Shown here in pieces: positions 1-5,997 of a stretch of DNA of 7,390 bases. Location: assembly GCA_903874575.1 (NCBI GenBank), contig CAIQSZ010000446.1:1-7390 (forward strand), read 5' to 3'. The DNA comes from an uncultured Elusimicrobia bacterium (GTDB lineage: Bacteria > Elusimicrobiota > Elusimicrobia > UBA1565 > UBA9628). Each line of letters opens with the position of its first letter. The first letter of the stretch is position 1. The position numbers and the translations under genes were made by a program. The notes beneath the pieces were generated by a model. That model was not told the origin of the DNA, ran no database searches, and worked only from the letters and a program-made list of their open reading frames with translations.

Positions 1-62
1 AGCGATCTCCTTCAAGGCTCATAACCTTGAGGTCGCTGGTTCAAATCCAGCCCCCGCAACCA
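1..62 (+). tRNA. 3' part of a tRNA with CAT anticodon, initiator tRNA-fMet type (cut by window edge)
   Basis: Seen: anticodon arm CAAGG-CTCATAA-CCTTG at 13-29 with anticodon CAT at 20-22, variable loop AGGTC, T arm GCTGG-TTCAAAT-CCAGC at 35-51, acceptor 3' strand CCCCGCA, discriminator A59 and encoded CCA at 60-62. The end from the T arm to CCGCAACCA is what bacterial initiator tRNAs carry, so tRNA-fMet is more likely than elongator Met or Ile2. The anticodon stem has A-U, G-C, G-C where many initiators have three G-C pairs, a variant also known in alphaproteobacteria. Odd: bases 1-12 do not fit a normal D arm; there seem to be a few extra bases between the D stem and the anticodon stem. Either the 5' half is unusual, or this is a tRNA 3' end at an integration junction. 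The acceptor 5' strand lies outside the window, so function cannot be judged. Confidence 0.8.
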
Positions 63-111
63 TTTAGAGGCGTTAGTTTTCGAACCTGAGACGAGAAATG
101 TCAGGACCGCC

Positions 112-138
112 ACCCACCGAAAGGTGGGTTTTGTGTTT
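112..138 (+). terminator. Intrinsic terminator after the tRNA
   Basis: Seen: stem ACCCACC (112-118), tetraloop GAAA (119-122), stem GGTGGGT (123-129), then a T-rich tail through 138 (TTTTGTGTTT). The GAAA loop and run of T make this a strong Rho-independent terminator. It ends transcription from the tRNA and insulates it from the downstream gene. It also makes GTG at 124, inside the hairpin, an unlikely translation start for that gene. Confidence 0.85.
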
Positions 139-198
139 CCAGGGGTCCTGGTAGGTCTGGGTTGGGCCGGGGTGAACGAGTCCAGGGACGAGTCCAAC

Positions 199-2205
199 GT
201 GGTTCCCTACGCAATCGAGGACAGAAACCGCAGCTCTACCCCAAGACCGCCTTGCTTTGATAGACTCACCCCGAGCCCAAGCGTGCCAACAAGCGAACCC
301 CTGCAATTTGCCTTCAGCGAGCGATTCCTTGAGGATCACGCTGGCCAAATAATCGACGACCCACGGGTCGCGATCATCGAGCTCATCGCCAACTCCTATG
401 ACGCAGGCGCAAATAAAGTAAAGCTCACTTGGCCGACGACGATTCCAGGAAACCTCATTGTCGAGGACGACGGCACCGGCATGACGAGAGAAGAGTTCGA
501 GCGTCGGTGGACCACCCTTTGCTACAACCGCTTGCAGGAACAGGGACCTGACGTCAAATACCCCCCCGGCCGTACAGGAAAGAAACGTCTCGCCTTTGGC
601 CGCAATGGCAAAGGGCGACACGCGAGCTTCTGCTTCGCCGACTCATATCACGTCGAGTCTCGAAAAGATGGGCATGCCTTTCGCGCCCAGATATTAGTCT
701 CCCGACAGCCCGGCTCTCCGTTCCAATGTCTCATCGAGAAATCTTGGAAGGATAAGGGCGCTGGTACGACTATCACGGCGGCGGTCTCGAAAAATCTCAT
801 CTCGGTATCGGCAGTGACCGAGATCATAGGCTCGAAGTTCGCGGTCGACCCAAGCTTTCAGATCCGTATCAACGGCAACCAAGTAGTCCTGGTTGACCTC
901 GAGCGGCTCGCGACTGAAATTATTACGGTACCTGGCTACGGCGACGTCACCTTGCACCGCATCGACTCCGAAATTCAGGACCGCACCTCGCAGCTGCGCG
1001 GTATAACTTGGTGGGTGAACGGCCGTAAGGTCGGGGAATCGTCCTGGGAAGGGCTCGACGGCGAAGGCGCTTACCTCGATGGGCGCTCGACGTTAGCCAA
1101 ACGATTCAGCTTCATCGTAGAGGCTGACATCTTGAAGGGCTGCGAGAAAGCCGACTGGATGTCCTTCCGCGCATCGCCGAAAGTCGACGCCGTGCGCGCA
1201 GCCGTTCATCGCCAGGTCATCCAGGCACTCAACTCCGTCCACGCCGAGACTCGTCGTGAACGGAAGCGCGCCACTATCGCTCAGCACCGGCAATTACTTG
1301 GGGCACTTTCACTCTCGTCAAAAAAATACGTTGGGCAATTCATCGATGAGCTACAGGAAAAATGTCCGACGATTTCGGAGAAAGACCTCGCTCGCACGGT
1401 CGGAATCTACGCAAAGATGGAGCAAACGACTTCCGGATACGATCTCCTGACTCAATTGGCAGCATGTTCCTCCGAAGACATCGATACCTGGAACGGGCTC
1501 ATGAAACGATGGACGGCTGGCCGCGCGGAGATCGTGTTGAACGAACTGGACCACCGGCTCAAACTTATTGCCGACCTCCAAGGACTTGTCGATTCCGTGC
1601 GCACCGATGAGCTTCATGACCTCCAGCCACTTTTCGAACGCGGATTATGGATGTTTGGGCCTGAATACGAGGCCGTCGACTTCCACTCCAATAGGGGTCT
1701 TGCCACTATTGTCCGAGAGGCCCTGGGCGGCACCGACAAGAATCTCGGACGAGGGCGCCCGGACTTTGTGGCTCTGCCTGGACGCTCCGTCGGTGTCTAC
1801 GCCGCATCGGCCTTCGAGGCAGATGGTGAAGTCTCAGGGATAAGGAAGATTCTCATCGTCGAATTGAAAAAAGGCGGCTTCAACCTGAAGCAGGCCGAGG
1901 TGGATCAGGCTAAGCGCTACGCCAAAGCCCTACGGAAAGGGAACGACGTGTCAGACTCCACAATCATTACCGCCATCGTTCTCGGGGCCAGCCTTGAGGA
2001 CGGTCTCGAGAAGGAAAAAACCGGCGAAGCAACGTTCATCGAGCCTATGCTGTATAGGACACTTCTCGCCCGAGCTCACGCGCGAACATTCAATCTCCAG
2101 AAAAAACTAGAGGCAGCGGGAGTAACTCGCCCCATCGACATGGACGTTGAGTCCGTCCTTAGCACTGAGGGCGAGCTTCCGTTGCAGGCCGCCGCCACAG
2201 CTTAA
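199..2205 (+). CDS. GHKL/MORC-type ATPase fused to a PD-(D/E)XK nuclease domain (paraMORC-like)
   Basis: Predicted ATP-dependent nuclease, likely anti-phage or restriction-related and cytoplasmic. Seen, numbering from GTG at 199 (668 residues): N box ELIANSYDAGA at 61-71, G1 box DDGTGM at 90-95, and a glycine-rich G2 segment GRNGKGR at 134-140, the three marks of a GHKL (Hsp90/MutL/histidine-kinase) ATP site. A charged helical region follows. Near the C-terminus, RPDF with D522 is followed by VELKK with E555 and K557, the spacing of a PD-(D/E)XK nuclease core. Known: bacterial MORC/MutL-like ATPases occur with restriction systems and can carry restriction-fold domains. Start uncertain: no ATG lies in the first 110 codons. 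GTG 124 sits in the terminator stem. GTG 199 has a weak AGGGA 10 bases upstream, and GTG 283 would begin just before the conserved core. The gene is convergent with the next one. Domain call firm, biological role inferred. Confidence 0.85.
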   Translation: MVPYAIEDRNRSSTPRPPCFDRLTPSPSVPTSEPLQFAFSERFLEDHAGQIIDDPRVAIIELIANSYDAGANKVKLTWPTTIPGNLIVEDDGTGMTREEFERRWTTLCYNRLQEQGPDVKYPPGRTGKKRLAFGRNGKGRHASFCFADSYHVESRKDGHAFRAQILVSRQPGSPFQCLIEKSWKDKGAGTTITAAVSKNLISVSAVTEIIGSKFAVDPSFQIRINGNQVVLVDLERLATEIITVPGYGDVTLHRIDSEIQDRTSQLRGITWWVNGRKVGESSWEGLDGEGAYLDGRSTLAKRFSFIVEADILKGCEKADWMSFRASPKVDAVRAAVHRQVIQALNSVHAETRRERKRATIAQHRQLLGALSLSSKKYVGQFIDELQEKCPTISEKDLARTVGIYAKMEQTTSGYDLLTQLAACSSEDIDTWNGLMKRWTAGRAEIVLNELDHRLKLIADLQGLVDSVRTDELHDLQPLFERGLWMFGPEYEAVDFHSNRGLATIVREALGGTDKNLGRGRPDFVALPGRSVGVYAASAFEADGEVSGIRKILIVELKKGGFNLKQAEVDQAKRYAKALRKGNDVSDSTIITAIVLGASLEDGLEKEKTGEATFIEPMLYRTLLARAHARTFNLQKKLEAAGVTRPIDMDVESVLSTEGELPLQAAATA

Positions 2206-2226
2206 CCCGCCTCACCGAACACCGCG

Positions 2227-2239
2227 GACTGTCTCAGTC
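2227..2239. terminator. Possible weak bidirectional terminator between convergent genes
   Basis: Seen: hairpin GACTG-TCT-CAGTC in the 38-base gap between the stop codons of the two convergent genes, followed on the plus strand by only TTAAT. The stem is five base pairs with a three-base loop and there is no real T tract, so termination here is possible but poorly supported. Confidence 0.25.
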
Positions 2240-2243
2240 TTAA

Positions 2244-3569
2244 TCAAATAATCCGCGCATTAGATGGCAACGTGGCCCGGACCCTTGCCTCGAAATGAGC
2301 TCGCTTTCCAAAGGGAACTTTCACCTCGCCACGGTGTGCATACTTTCCGGGCGACAACGCCCCCCGACGCGCGGCGGGGATGGCTCCAGCTCCAGGCGCA
2401 ACTAGCTTCAACAACTCTGCACCGGAGTATTCCACGTCCCCAATACAGGTGTCAGCCAGGTCGAACACTTTAACAGCAACATCCGGAAGCTTGGCTTTTT
2501 CAAAATATTGCGTCAGCATATAGCGCAACACGCTGAGCACTTGCGCCGAGTACGCCTCCTCGAATTCAATTCCGATTAGGTCGAAGCGCTCGCCGCTGCC
2601 ATAAAGCAGAGCACCACCTGTTCCACGTACGGAATGGAAATGCTGGAGTTCGATTTCCACCTTTGTTTTCTCGGGGTCGCAGGTGAATTTCCTGAGCTTG
2701 AAGCTGCGGCTCGCGGCGTAGGCTTCCACGTATGACTCTATCTCCTTGTTTTTGAACGCCTTTGTCCGCGTCGCGGCCCCAGCGGCCGCTGGATTATTCA
2801 CGGAGAACAGGACCACGCCCATTTTTAAAGTCCAGATTGTCCGCCGACACTGCATCAAAAGTTCGCGCAGATCCTGGATTGTCAGTTCGATCCGCTCCGA
2901 TCCCTTGAGCTGCCCCGTTTTCGGATCGCGCACATTCAAAACGATCGTCTTCGAATCCGTTAGCTCCCACCGGTCATGTCCAGCGCCAGCATTCCGTATT
3001 TCGTTGTCGAAACCGGCAATCAGGGTCTTTATATCGCCCTGAGGCAACGTGACCTTAAGTTTTTTCAATGCCTGGAACTTCTCGCCTCCCCCGATGTGGA
3101 CCGCAGCGGAGCGATCCTCAGGTGCAGTTGCAAGGCCGTAATACTTGCAGACGAAGCAATACGGCACAGTAGCCCAGAGACGGTATTCGCTTTCGAAGTA
3201 GACCTTGTAGACCTCTAGCGCCGCCGGTAGCCATTTTTCCGGCGCACCTTCCAGTTCACGCAGAGCGGCCTCGGCCTTATCAACGCGCGCGATAGCATCG
3301 TGCTGTTCCTCAAGTACCGCTACCAAGAGGTTCCCCATATCCCCCTTATCGTCTGCAGCCAACTTGAGACACATCCATTCGACGAACTGCATCCCGCGAA
3401 GATGCTCGGCGCTTATATCGAGGCACCAGCCGGTCCATGCGGAATCAAACAGAAAGGTCTGGACCTCCGGATCAGGCTTCAGCTTAAGATAAGGCTTAAA
3501 ATATTTCTCGGCCAGCCCTTCTTTCATCGCCCGGCCCGGCCCTCTTAGTTGGTCGTCCATAGGGACCAT
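2244..3569 (-). CDS. Uncharacterised protein of about 441 residues with a HEPN-like R-N-x4-H motif
   Basis: I do not recognise this family. The protein is soluble, with no signal peptide or membrane helix. Seen: a helical, charged N-terminal half (several ELEG/EEQ/KAEAAL segments) and a segment IAGFDNEIRNAGAGHDRWE, in which R192 and H198 (from ATG at 3569) form the R-x5-H pattern, with N after the R, used by HEPN ribonucleases. The C-terminal part is beta-rich and ends basic. Start uncertain: GTG 3599 lies in an intergenic-type palindrome; ATG 3569, ATG 3560 and ATG 3527 follow, none with a strong ribosome binding site, though AGAGGG precedes 3527 at long spacing. It faces the MORC-type ATPase gene end to end, a defence neighbourhood in which a HEPN RNase would fit. 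The HEPN assignment rests on one motif and its helical surroundings and is tentative. The coding frame is long, clean and convincing. Confidence 0.75.
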   Translation of the reverse strand: MVPMDDQLRGPGRAMKEGLAEKYFKPYLKLKPDPEVQTFLFDSAWTGWCLDISAEHLRGMQFVEWMCLKLAADDKGDMGNLLVAVLEEQHDAIARVDKAEAALRELEGAPEKWLPAALEVYKVYFESEYRLWATVPYCFVCKYYGLATAPEDRSAAVHIGGGEKFQALKKLKVTLPQGDIKTLIAGFDNEIRNAGAGHDRWELTDSKTIVLNVRDPKTGQLKGSERIELTIQDLRELLMQCRRTIWTLKMGVVLFSVNNPAAAGAATRTKAFKNKEIESYVEAYAASRSFKLRKFTCDPEKTKVEIELQHFHSVRGTGGALLYGSGERFDLIGIEFEEAYSAQVLSVLRYMLTQYFEKAKLPDVAVKVFDLADTCIGDVEYSGAELLKLVAPGAGAIPAARRGALSPGKYAHRGEVKVPFGKRAHFEARVRATLPSNARII

Positions 3570-3573
3570 CTTA

Positions 3574-3599
3574 TCATGACCCGACTTTATCCGGGGCAC
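3574..3599. repeat. Degenerate CCCG/CGGG intergenic palindrome (REP-like)
   Basis: Seen: CATGACCCGA, a short spacer, then TCCGGGGCAC, an imperfect inverted repeat with one missing base in the left arm. It closely resembles the CATGCCCGGACTTGATCCGGGC-type palindromes scattered between genes in many alphaproteobacteria; this comparison is from memory. Its position just upstream of ATG 3569 argues that the minus-strand gene starts at or after 3569, not at GTG 3599. Confidence 0.45.
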
Positions 3600-3623
3600 A
3601 CGCGAAGCGGTCGATAAGCTTCA

Positions 3624-3809
3624 CTATTTGACATTCTCTGGCGACAACTCGAGCTTCCAACCAAAGTCCTTATGATCAGCAAGGGCGTCGAATACCGTCC
3701 CGCCCTCGTCCAAAGCGCATGCTTCAACAAATGCGCCCAAGGCCTTTTCTCCCAGCAGGAAGTCCTTATAGGCCCGGCGATTGCGCGCATTCGACCGGGT
3801 GAAGAGCAC
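3624..3809 (-). CDS. Small ORF or gene remnant, 61 residues, unknown
   Basis: Not recognised. Seen: a GTG-started frame directly after an in-frame TAA, with codons rich in G/C at the third position, encoding a mixed acidic and hydrophobic peptide (KDFLLGEKALGAFVEA... ending in SPENVK). It lies about 55 bases upstream of the HEPN-like gene on the same strand, so it could be a small leading gene or the C-terminal piece of a decayed longer gene. No ribosome binding site is visible before the GTG. An opposed plus-strand frame (3672-4010) covers part of the same DNA; at most one of the two is likely to be real. Codon bias favours this one for 3624-3809. Confidence 0.3.
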   Translation of the reverse strand: MLFTRSNARNRRAYKDFLLGEKALGAFVEACALDEGGTVFDALADHKDFGWKLELSPENVK

Positions 3810-4050
3810 TACAAATTAATACTGCTTCGATCCCCCGAAACACCCATAAATCGAGAATATCTCTATTTGCTTGATCAGGGATTGATTAAGGAGATCGGGG
3901 AATACTACCGGTGGATTCTAGGCCTTCCACTTGCGCTTCTCATTGGCTGGAGCTTCTTGCAACGACTGGTGACCCTGTCCCAGAAAACTGTGCCAAAACT
4001 AGATTTATAAAATTGTTAGTTCACGCTTGAGGGTGGTATTCAGCCAGGGC
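3810..4050. other. AT-richer intergenic or degraded stretch
   Basis: No gene can be supported here. Base composition drops well below that of the flanking genes. A plus-strand frame (3672-4010) runs through and encodes one hydrophobic segment (WILGLPLALLIGWSFL) preceded by an acidic stretch. Its upstream half is antisense to a better minus-strand frame, and its last codons lie in the 51-bp repeat. It may be a remnant of a membrane protein gene, or chance. Confidence 0.35.
3971..4021 (+). repeat. 51-bp direct repeat, copy A (left of operon)
   Basis: Seen: begins GACCCTGTCCCAG and ends AAAATTGTTAGTT. An ungapped comparison with 7267-7317 gives 40 of 51 identical positions, with the first 13 and last 11 bases identical and the differences concentrated in the middle. 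Same orientation as copy B. The pair brackets the promoter and all genes of the downstream operon. The GACCCTGTCCC block recalls intergenic elements associated with REP-associated transposases; that is recall, not a search result. Confidence 0.75.
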
Positions 4051-4051
4051 C

Positions 4052-4080
4052 TTGACGAATGGAATATCATGATTTATACT
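4052..4080 (+). promoter_or_regulatory. Sigma-70 promoter of the AbiE-like operon
   Basis: Seen: -35 TTGACG at 4052-4057, a 17-base spacer, -10 TATACT at 4075-4080. This is close to consensus in both boxes and spacing. Transcription would start near 4086-4090, within a few bases of ATG 4092. The spacer holds an 8-base palindrome ATCATGAT (4066-4073). The position directly ahead of the regulator gene and its operator makes this the operon promoter. Confidence 0.8.
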
Positions 4081-4098
4081 GTTCATTGACAATGAACA
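4080..4098. promoter_or_regulatory. 19-bp palindromic operator over the transcription start
   Basis: Seen: TGTTCATTG-A-CAATGAACA, perfect nine-base arms around one central base, overlapping the last base of the -10 box and containing the ATG at 4092. The geometry is that of a repressor site blocking RNA polymerase at the start point. The likely binder is the winged-helix regulator encoded by the first gene of the operon, as AbiEi-type antitoxins are known to repress their own promoters. The binder is inferred. Confidence 0.75.
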
Positions 4099-5171
4099 CA
4101 GAAAATAGAGAGACAGAGATCATAAGAGCCTGCCAGGCGACCCTGCACGGTCTCCTGGGACCGGACATCGCCGCTCATCTCGAGCTCGAGGGCGCGCCTC
4201 GGAGGCCCGACTTCCAGCTCACACTCAAGACCCACCCGCCAATCCGCCTCGTCGGGGAGTGCAAGACCACGATCGCGACCAGGACGCAGGCCCACCATGT
4301 AATGCTGCAGACCCGCGCCTTCGCGGCGGGTAACGAGCGGGTCATCGTCTTCGCCAAGTGGATTCCCGAGGTCGTGGCCGAGGAGTTCCGCAAGAACGGC
4401 GTGTTCTTTGTGGACGCCGTCGGCAACGCCTATCTTCATCACGCGCCGCAGATCGTCATCGACATTCGCGGCCGCCGTCCCGAGGCGCGGCCCGGTCCCG
4501 AGCCCGGCCGGATAGTGGAAGCCGCCGGGCTCAAGATTTGCCACGCGCTGCTCACGAGGCCCGAGCTTCTCAAGCGCCCCCTCCGGGACATCGCCGAAGA
4601 AGCTCACGTCGCCTTGGGCACGGCGCAGATCGTGATCAAAGAGCTGATCGCGGCAAGACTGCTGGTCCCCGGAAAGCACAACGAGCGGCGGCTGGGCGAC
4701 GCCAAAGCCCTGATCGACGCGTTCGTCCGCGGCTATGACATCAAGCTCCGACCGGCCTGCTTGATCGGGCGTTTCCGCCACAAGAAGAACCGCCCCGATG
4801 AAGTCCTGGAGACTTTCCGCGCGCGTTTGGCGGGAACGAACGCTCGGTGGGGCCTGACCGGCGGCCTGGCGGCGCGAGAGCTGACGAGGCATCTGGAGCC
4901 GAACACGGTGACGGCCTTCGTGGATGAGCGGGCCGAGGAAGCTCTCCGGGCCGAGCTCTTCCAGGACAAGAACGGCCCCGTCACGCTGCTGCGCGTCTTC
5001 GCCCCGACCGCGCTGGCCGAGACGCGGCCGGGAAGGGACCCGATGACGACGCCCCTGCTCACCTACGCGGAGCTGCTCAACGAAGGCGGGCCGCGCGAGC
5101 TGGAAACCGCGGAGATGGTGCTGGAGCGCTACATACTGCCAGGAGTCGACCTTGAACCCCGAACTGCATAA
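4092..5171 (+). CDS. AbiEi-like (type IV antitoxin) regulator with PD-(D/E)XK-like N-terminal domain
   Basis: Predicted antitoxin and autorepressor of a type IV toxin-antitoxin-like pair; cytoplasmic, DNA-binding. Seen, 359 residues from ATG 4092: RPDF with D40, then GECK with E56 and K58, a restriction-endonuclease-fold signature; a conserved block GVFFVDAVGNAYL at 103-115, typical of AbiEi_2-type (PF09952-like) proteins as I recall them; a winged helix-turn-helix at about 146-195 (LRDIAEEAHVALGTAQIVIKEL); then a C-terminal AbiEi-like region. ATG 4092 is chosen because the promoter boxes exclude ATG 4059, which lies between -35 and -10. There is no ribosome binding site, so translation may be leaderless; TTG 4086 is another option. 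The 3' end overlaps the nucleotidyltransferase gene by 20 bases, the usual antitoxin-toxin order. Whether the nuclease-fold domain is catalytic or only structural cannot be told. Confidence 0.85.
   Translation: MNTENRETEIIRACQATLHGLLGPDIAAHLELEGAPRRPDFQLTLKTHPPIRLVGECKTTIATRTQAHHVMLQTRAFAAGNERVIVFAKWIPEVVAEEFRKNGVFFVDAVGNAYLHHAPQIVIDIRGRRPEARPGPEPGRIVEAAGLKICHALLTRPELLKRPLRDIAEEAHVALGTAQIVIKELIAARLLVPGKHNERRLGDAKALIDAFVRGYDIKLRPACLIGRFRHKKNRPDEVLETFRARLAGTNARWGLTGGLAARELTRHLEPNTVTAFVDERAEEALRAELFQDKNGPVTLLRVFAPTALAETRPGRDPMTTPLLTYAELLNEGGPRELETAEMVLERYILPGVDLEPRTA
5141..5145 (+). promoter_or_regulatory. Ribosome binding site AGGAG for the nucleotidyltransferase
   Basis: Seen: AGGAG six bases before TTG 5152, inside the end of the upstream gene. 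It fixes the non-ATG start and indicates translational coupling. Confidence 0.75.
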
Positions 5172-5997
5172 GGCCATCGTCGACGTTCACGCCGCCGCCG
5201 AAAACCTGGGCATCAAGGCCGTGCTGGTCGGCGCGCTGATGATGGAGTTCACGACGGAAGTGGGAGCCGACTATCCGCCGCCCAAGCGCACCAACGACGC
5301 GGACTTCGCCGTGTTCGTCGCGGATTGGGCCGCCTTCGAGCGCCTGCGCGCGAGCCTGGAGGCGAAAGAATACGCGCGCTCGCCCAAGGTCGAGCACCGG
5401 CTGACCAACGAGGATAAGACCGTCTTGATCGACCTGATCCCGGCCGGAGACGCCATCGCGAAGGGCGGCGAGATCGTTTGGCCCGAGTCCGAGCACGTCA
5501 TGACCGTGGTCGGCTTTCCGGAAGTCTGCGCGGCGGCCACGACGAAGGTCAAGGCCGGGCTGCCGGAGGTTCCCGTCATCACGGTTCCCGGCTTCGTGCT
5601 GCTCAAGATCATCGCCTTCCAAGAGCGCTTCGAAAACCAGGACCTGAAATATATCAACGACGTCGAGCATCTGGCCTACTGGCTCGAGCACTATGCCTCG
5701 ATCGCGGACAAGGACGACCGGCGGTTCGAGTTCCTCGAGCGAAAGGGCTGGAGGGACCTCGACATCAACCTGGCCGGCGCCGCCATGCTCGGAGATGAGG
5801 TGAAGCGGCTGGCTTTGCCCGAGGCGGCGAAGCGCATCCGGAAGTTCCTCGAGGACTCCGCCGTGTCCGAATCCCCCTTCATCGAAACGCTGGTCAGGCT
5901 GAAGAGGTCGATGGCCGACGAGGAAGCTCGCGATCGCGTCCGCGAGGAAGGCGTGGAGTGGCTCAAGGCGTTCCAGCGAGGGTTCGAAGCCACATGA
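5152..5997 (+). CDS. AbiEii-like nucleotidyltransferase (probable type IV toxin)
   Basis: Predicted nucleotidyltransferase toxin, partner of the preceding AbiEi-like protein. Seen, 281 residues from TTG 5152: a helix-strand start with VGA at 26-28, then RTNDADF at 46-52 giving the D49-x-D51 metal-binding pair, a third acid in LIDLIP (D94), and downstream LLKIIAFQER with K152 followed by LKYINDVEHL at 165-174, matching the K...K-x2-(D/N)-x layout of the AbiEii/MNT-like nucleotidyltransferase fold. Length is in the usual range of the family. Known: AbiEii-type toxins transfer nucleotides, and mycobacterial MenT relatives modify tRNA 3' ends, blocking translation. The AGGAG site upstream and a 20-base overlap with the antitoxin gene show coupled synthesis. 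Its TGA overlaps the ATG of the next gene. The substrate here is unknown. Confidence 0.85.
   Translation: MNPELHKAIVDVHAAAENLGIKAVLVGALMMEFTTEVGADYPPPKRTNDADFAVFVADWAAFERLRASLEAKEYARSPKVEHRLTNEDKTVLIDLIPAGDAIAKGGEIVWPESEHVMTVVGFPEVCAAATTKVKAGLPEVPVITVPGFVLLKIIAFQERFENQDLKYINDVEHLAYWLEHYASIADKDDRRFEFLERKGWRDLDINLAGAAMLGDEVKRLALPEAAKRIRKFLEDSAVSESPFIETLVRLKRSMADEEARDRVREEGVEWLKAFQRGFEAT

Noticed and set aside
12..197. Minus-strand frame ending in GLDLNQRPQGYEP
   Set aside because: This peptide is the antisense translation of the tRNA T and anticodon arms, a well-known false protein; the frame also crosses the terminator.
124..198. N-terminal extension of the MORC-type gene to GTG 124
   Set aside because: The codon lies in the 3' arm of the intrinsic terminator and has no ribosome binding site; the peptide resembles no conserved N-terminus. 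Not fully excluded.
3672..4010. 112-residue plus-strand ORF with one membrane helix
   Set aside because: No ribosome binding site, first half antisense to a better minus-strand frame, last codons inside the repeat. Kept as an observation, not as a gene.
4011..4021. Integron attC-like core (GTTAGTT) at repeat ends and near 71-78
   Set aside because: The GTTRRRY consensus is not met at the sixth base, no matching RYYYAAC partner lies at attC distance, and no attC-type foldback was found.
4059..4091. Upstream ATG 4059 as start of the AbiEi-like gene
   Set aside because: It lies between the -35 and -10 boxes of a near-consensus promoter, so it would not be in the transcript from that promoter.
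4083..5177. 364-residue minus-strand frame
   Set aside because: Antisense shadow of the AbiEi-like gene caused by high GC; its composition (runs of R, G, Q, L, D) is artificial and it has no recognisable domain.
5077..5691. 204-residue minus-strand frame
   Set aside because: Shadow of the nucleotidyltransferase gene, whose motifs, ribosome binding site and coupling are clear on the plus strand.
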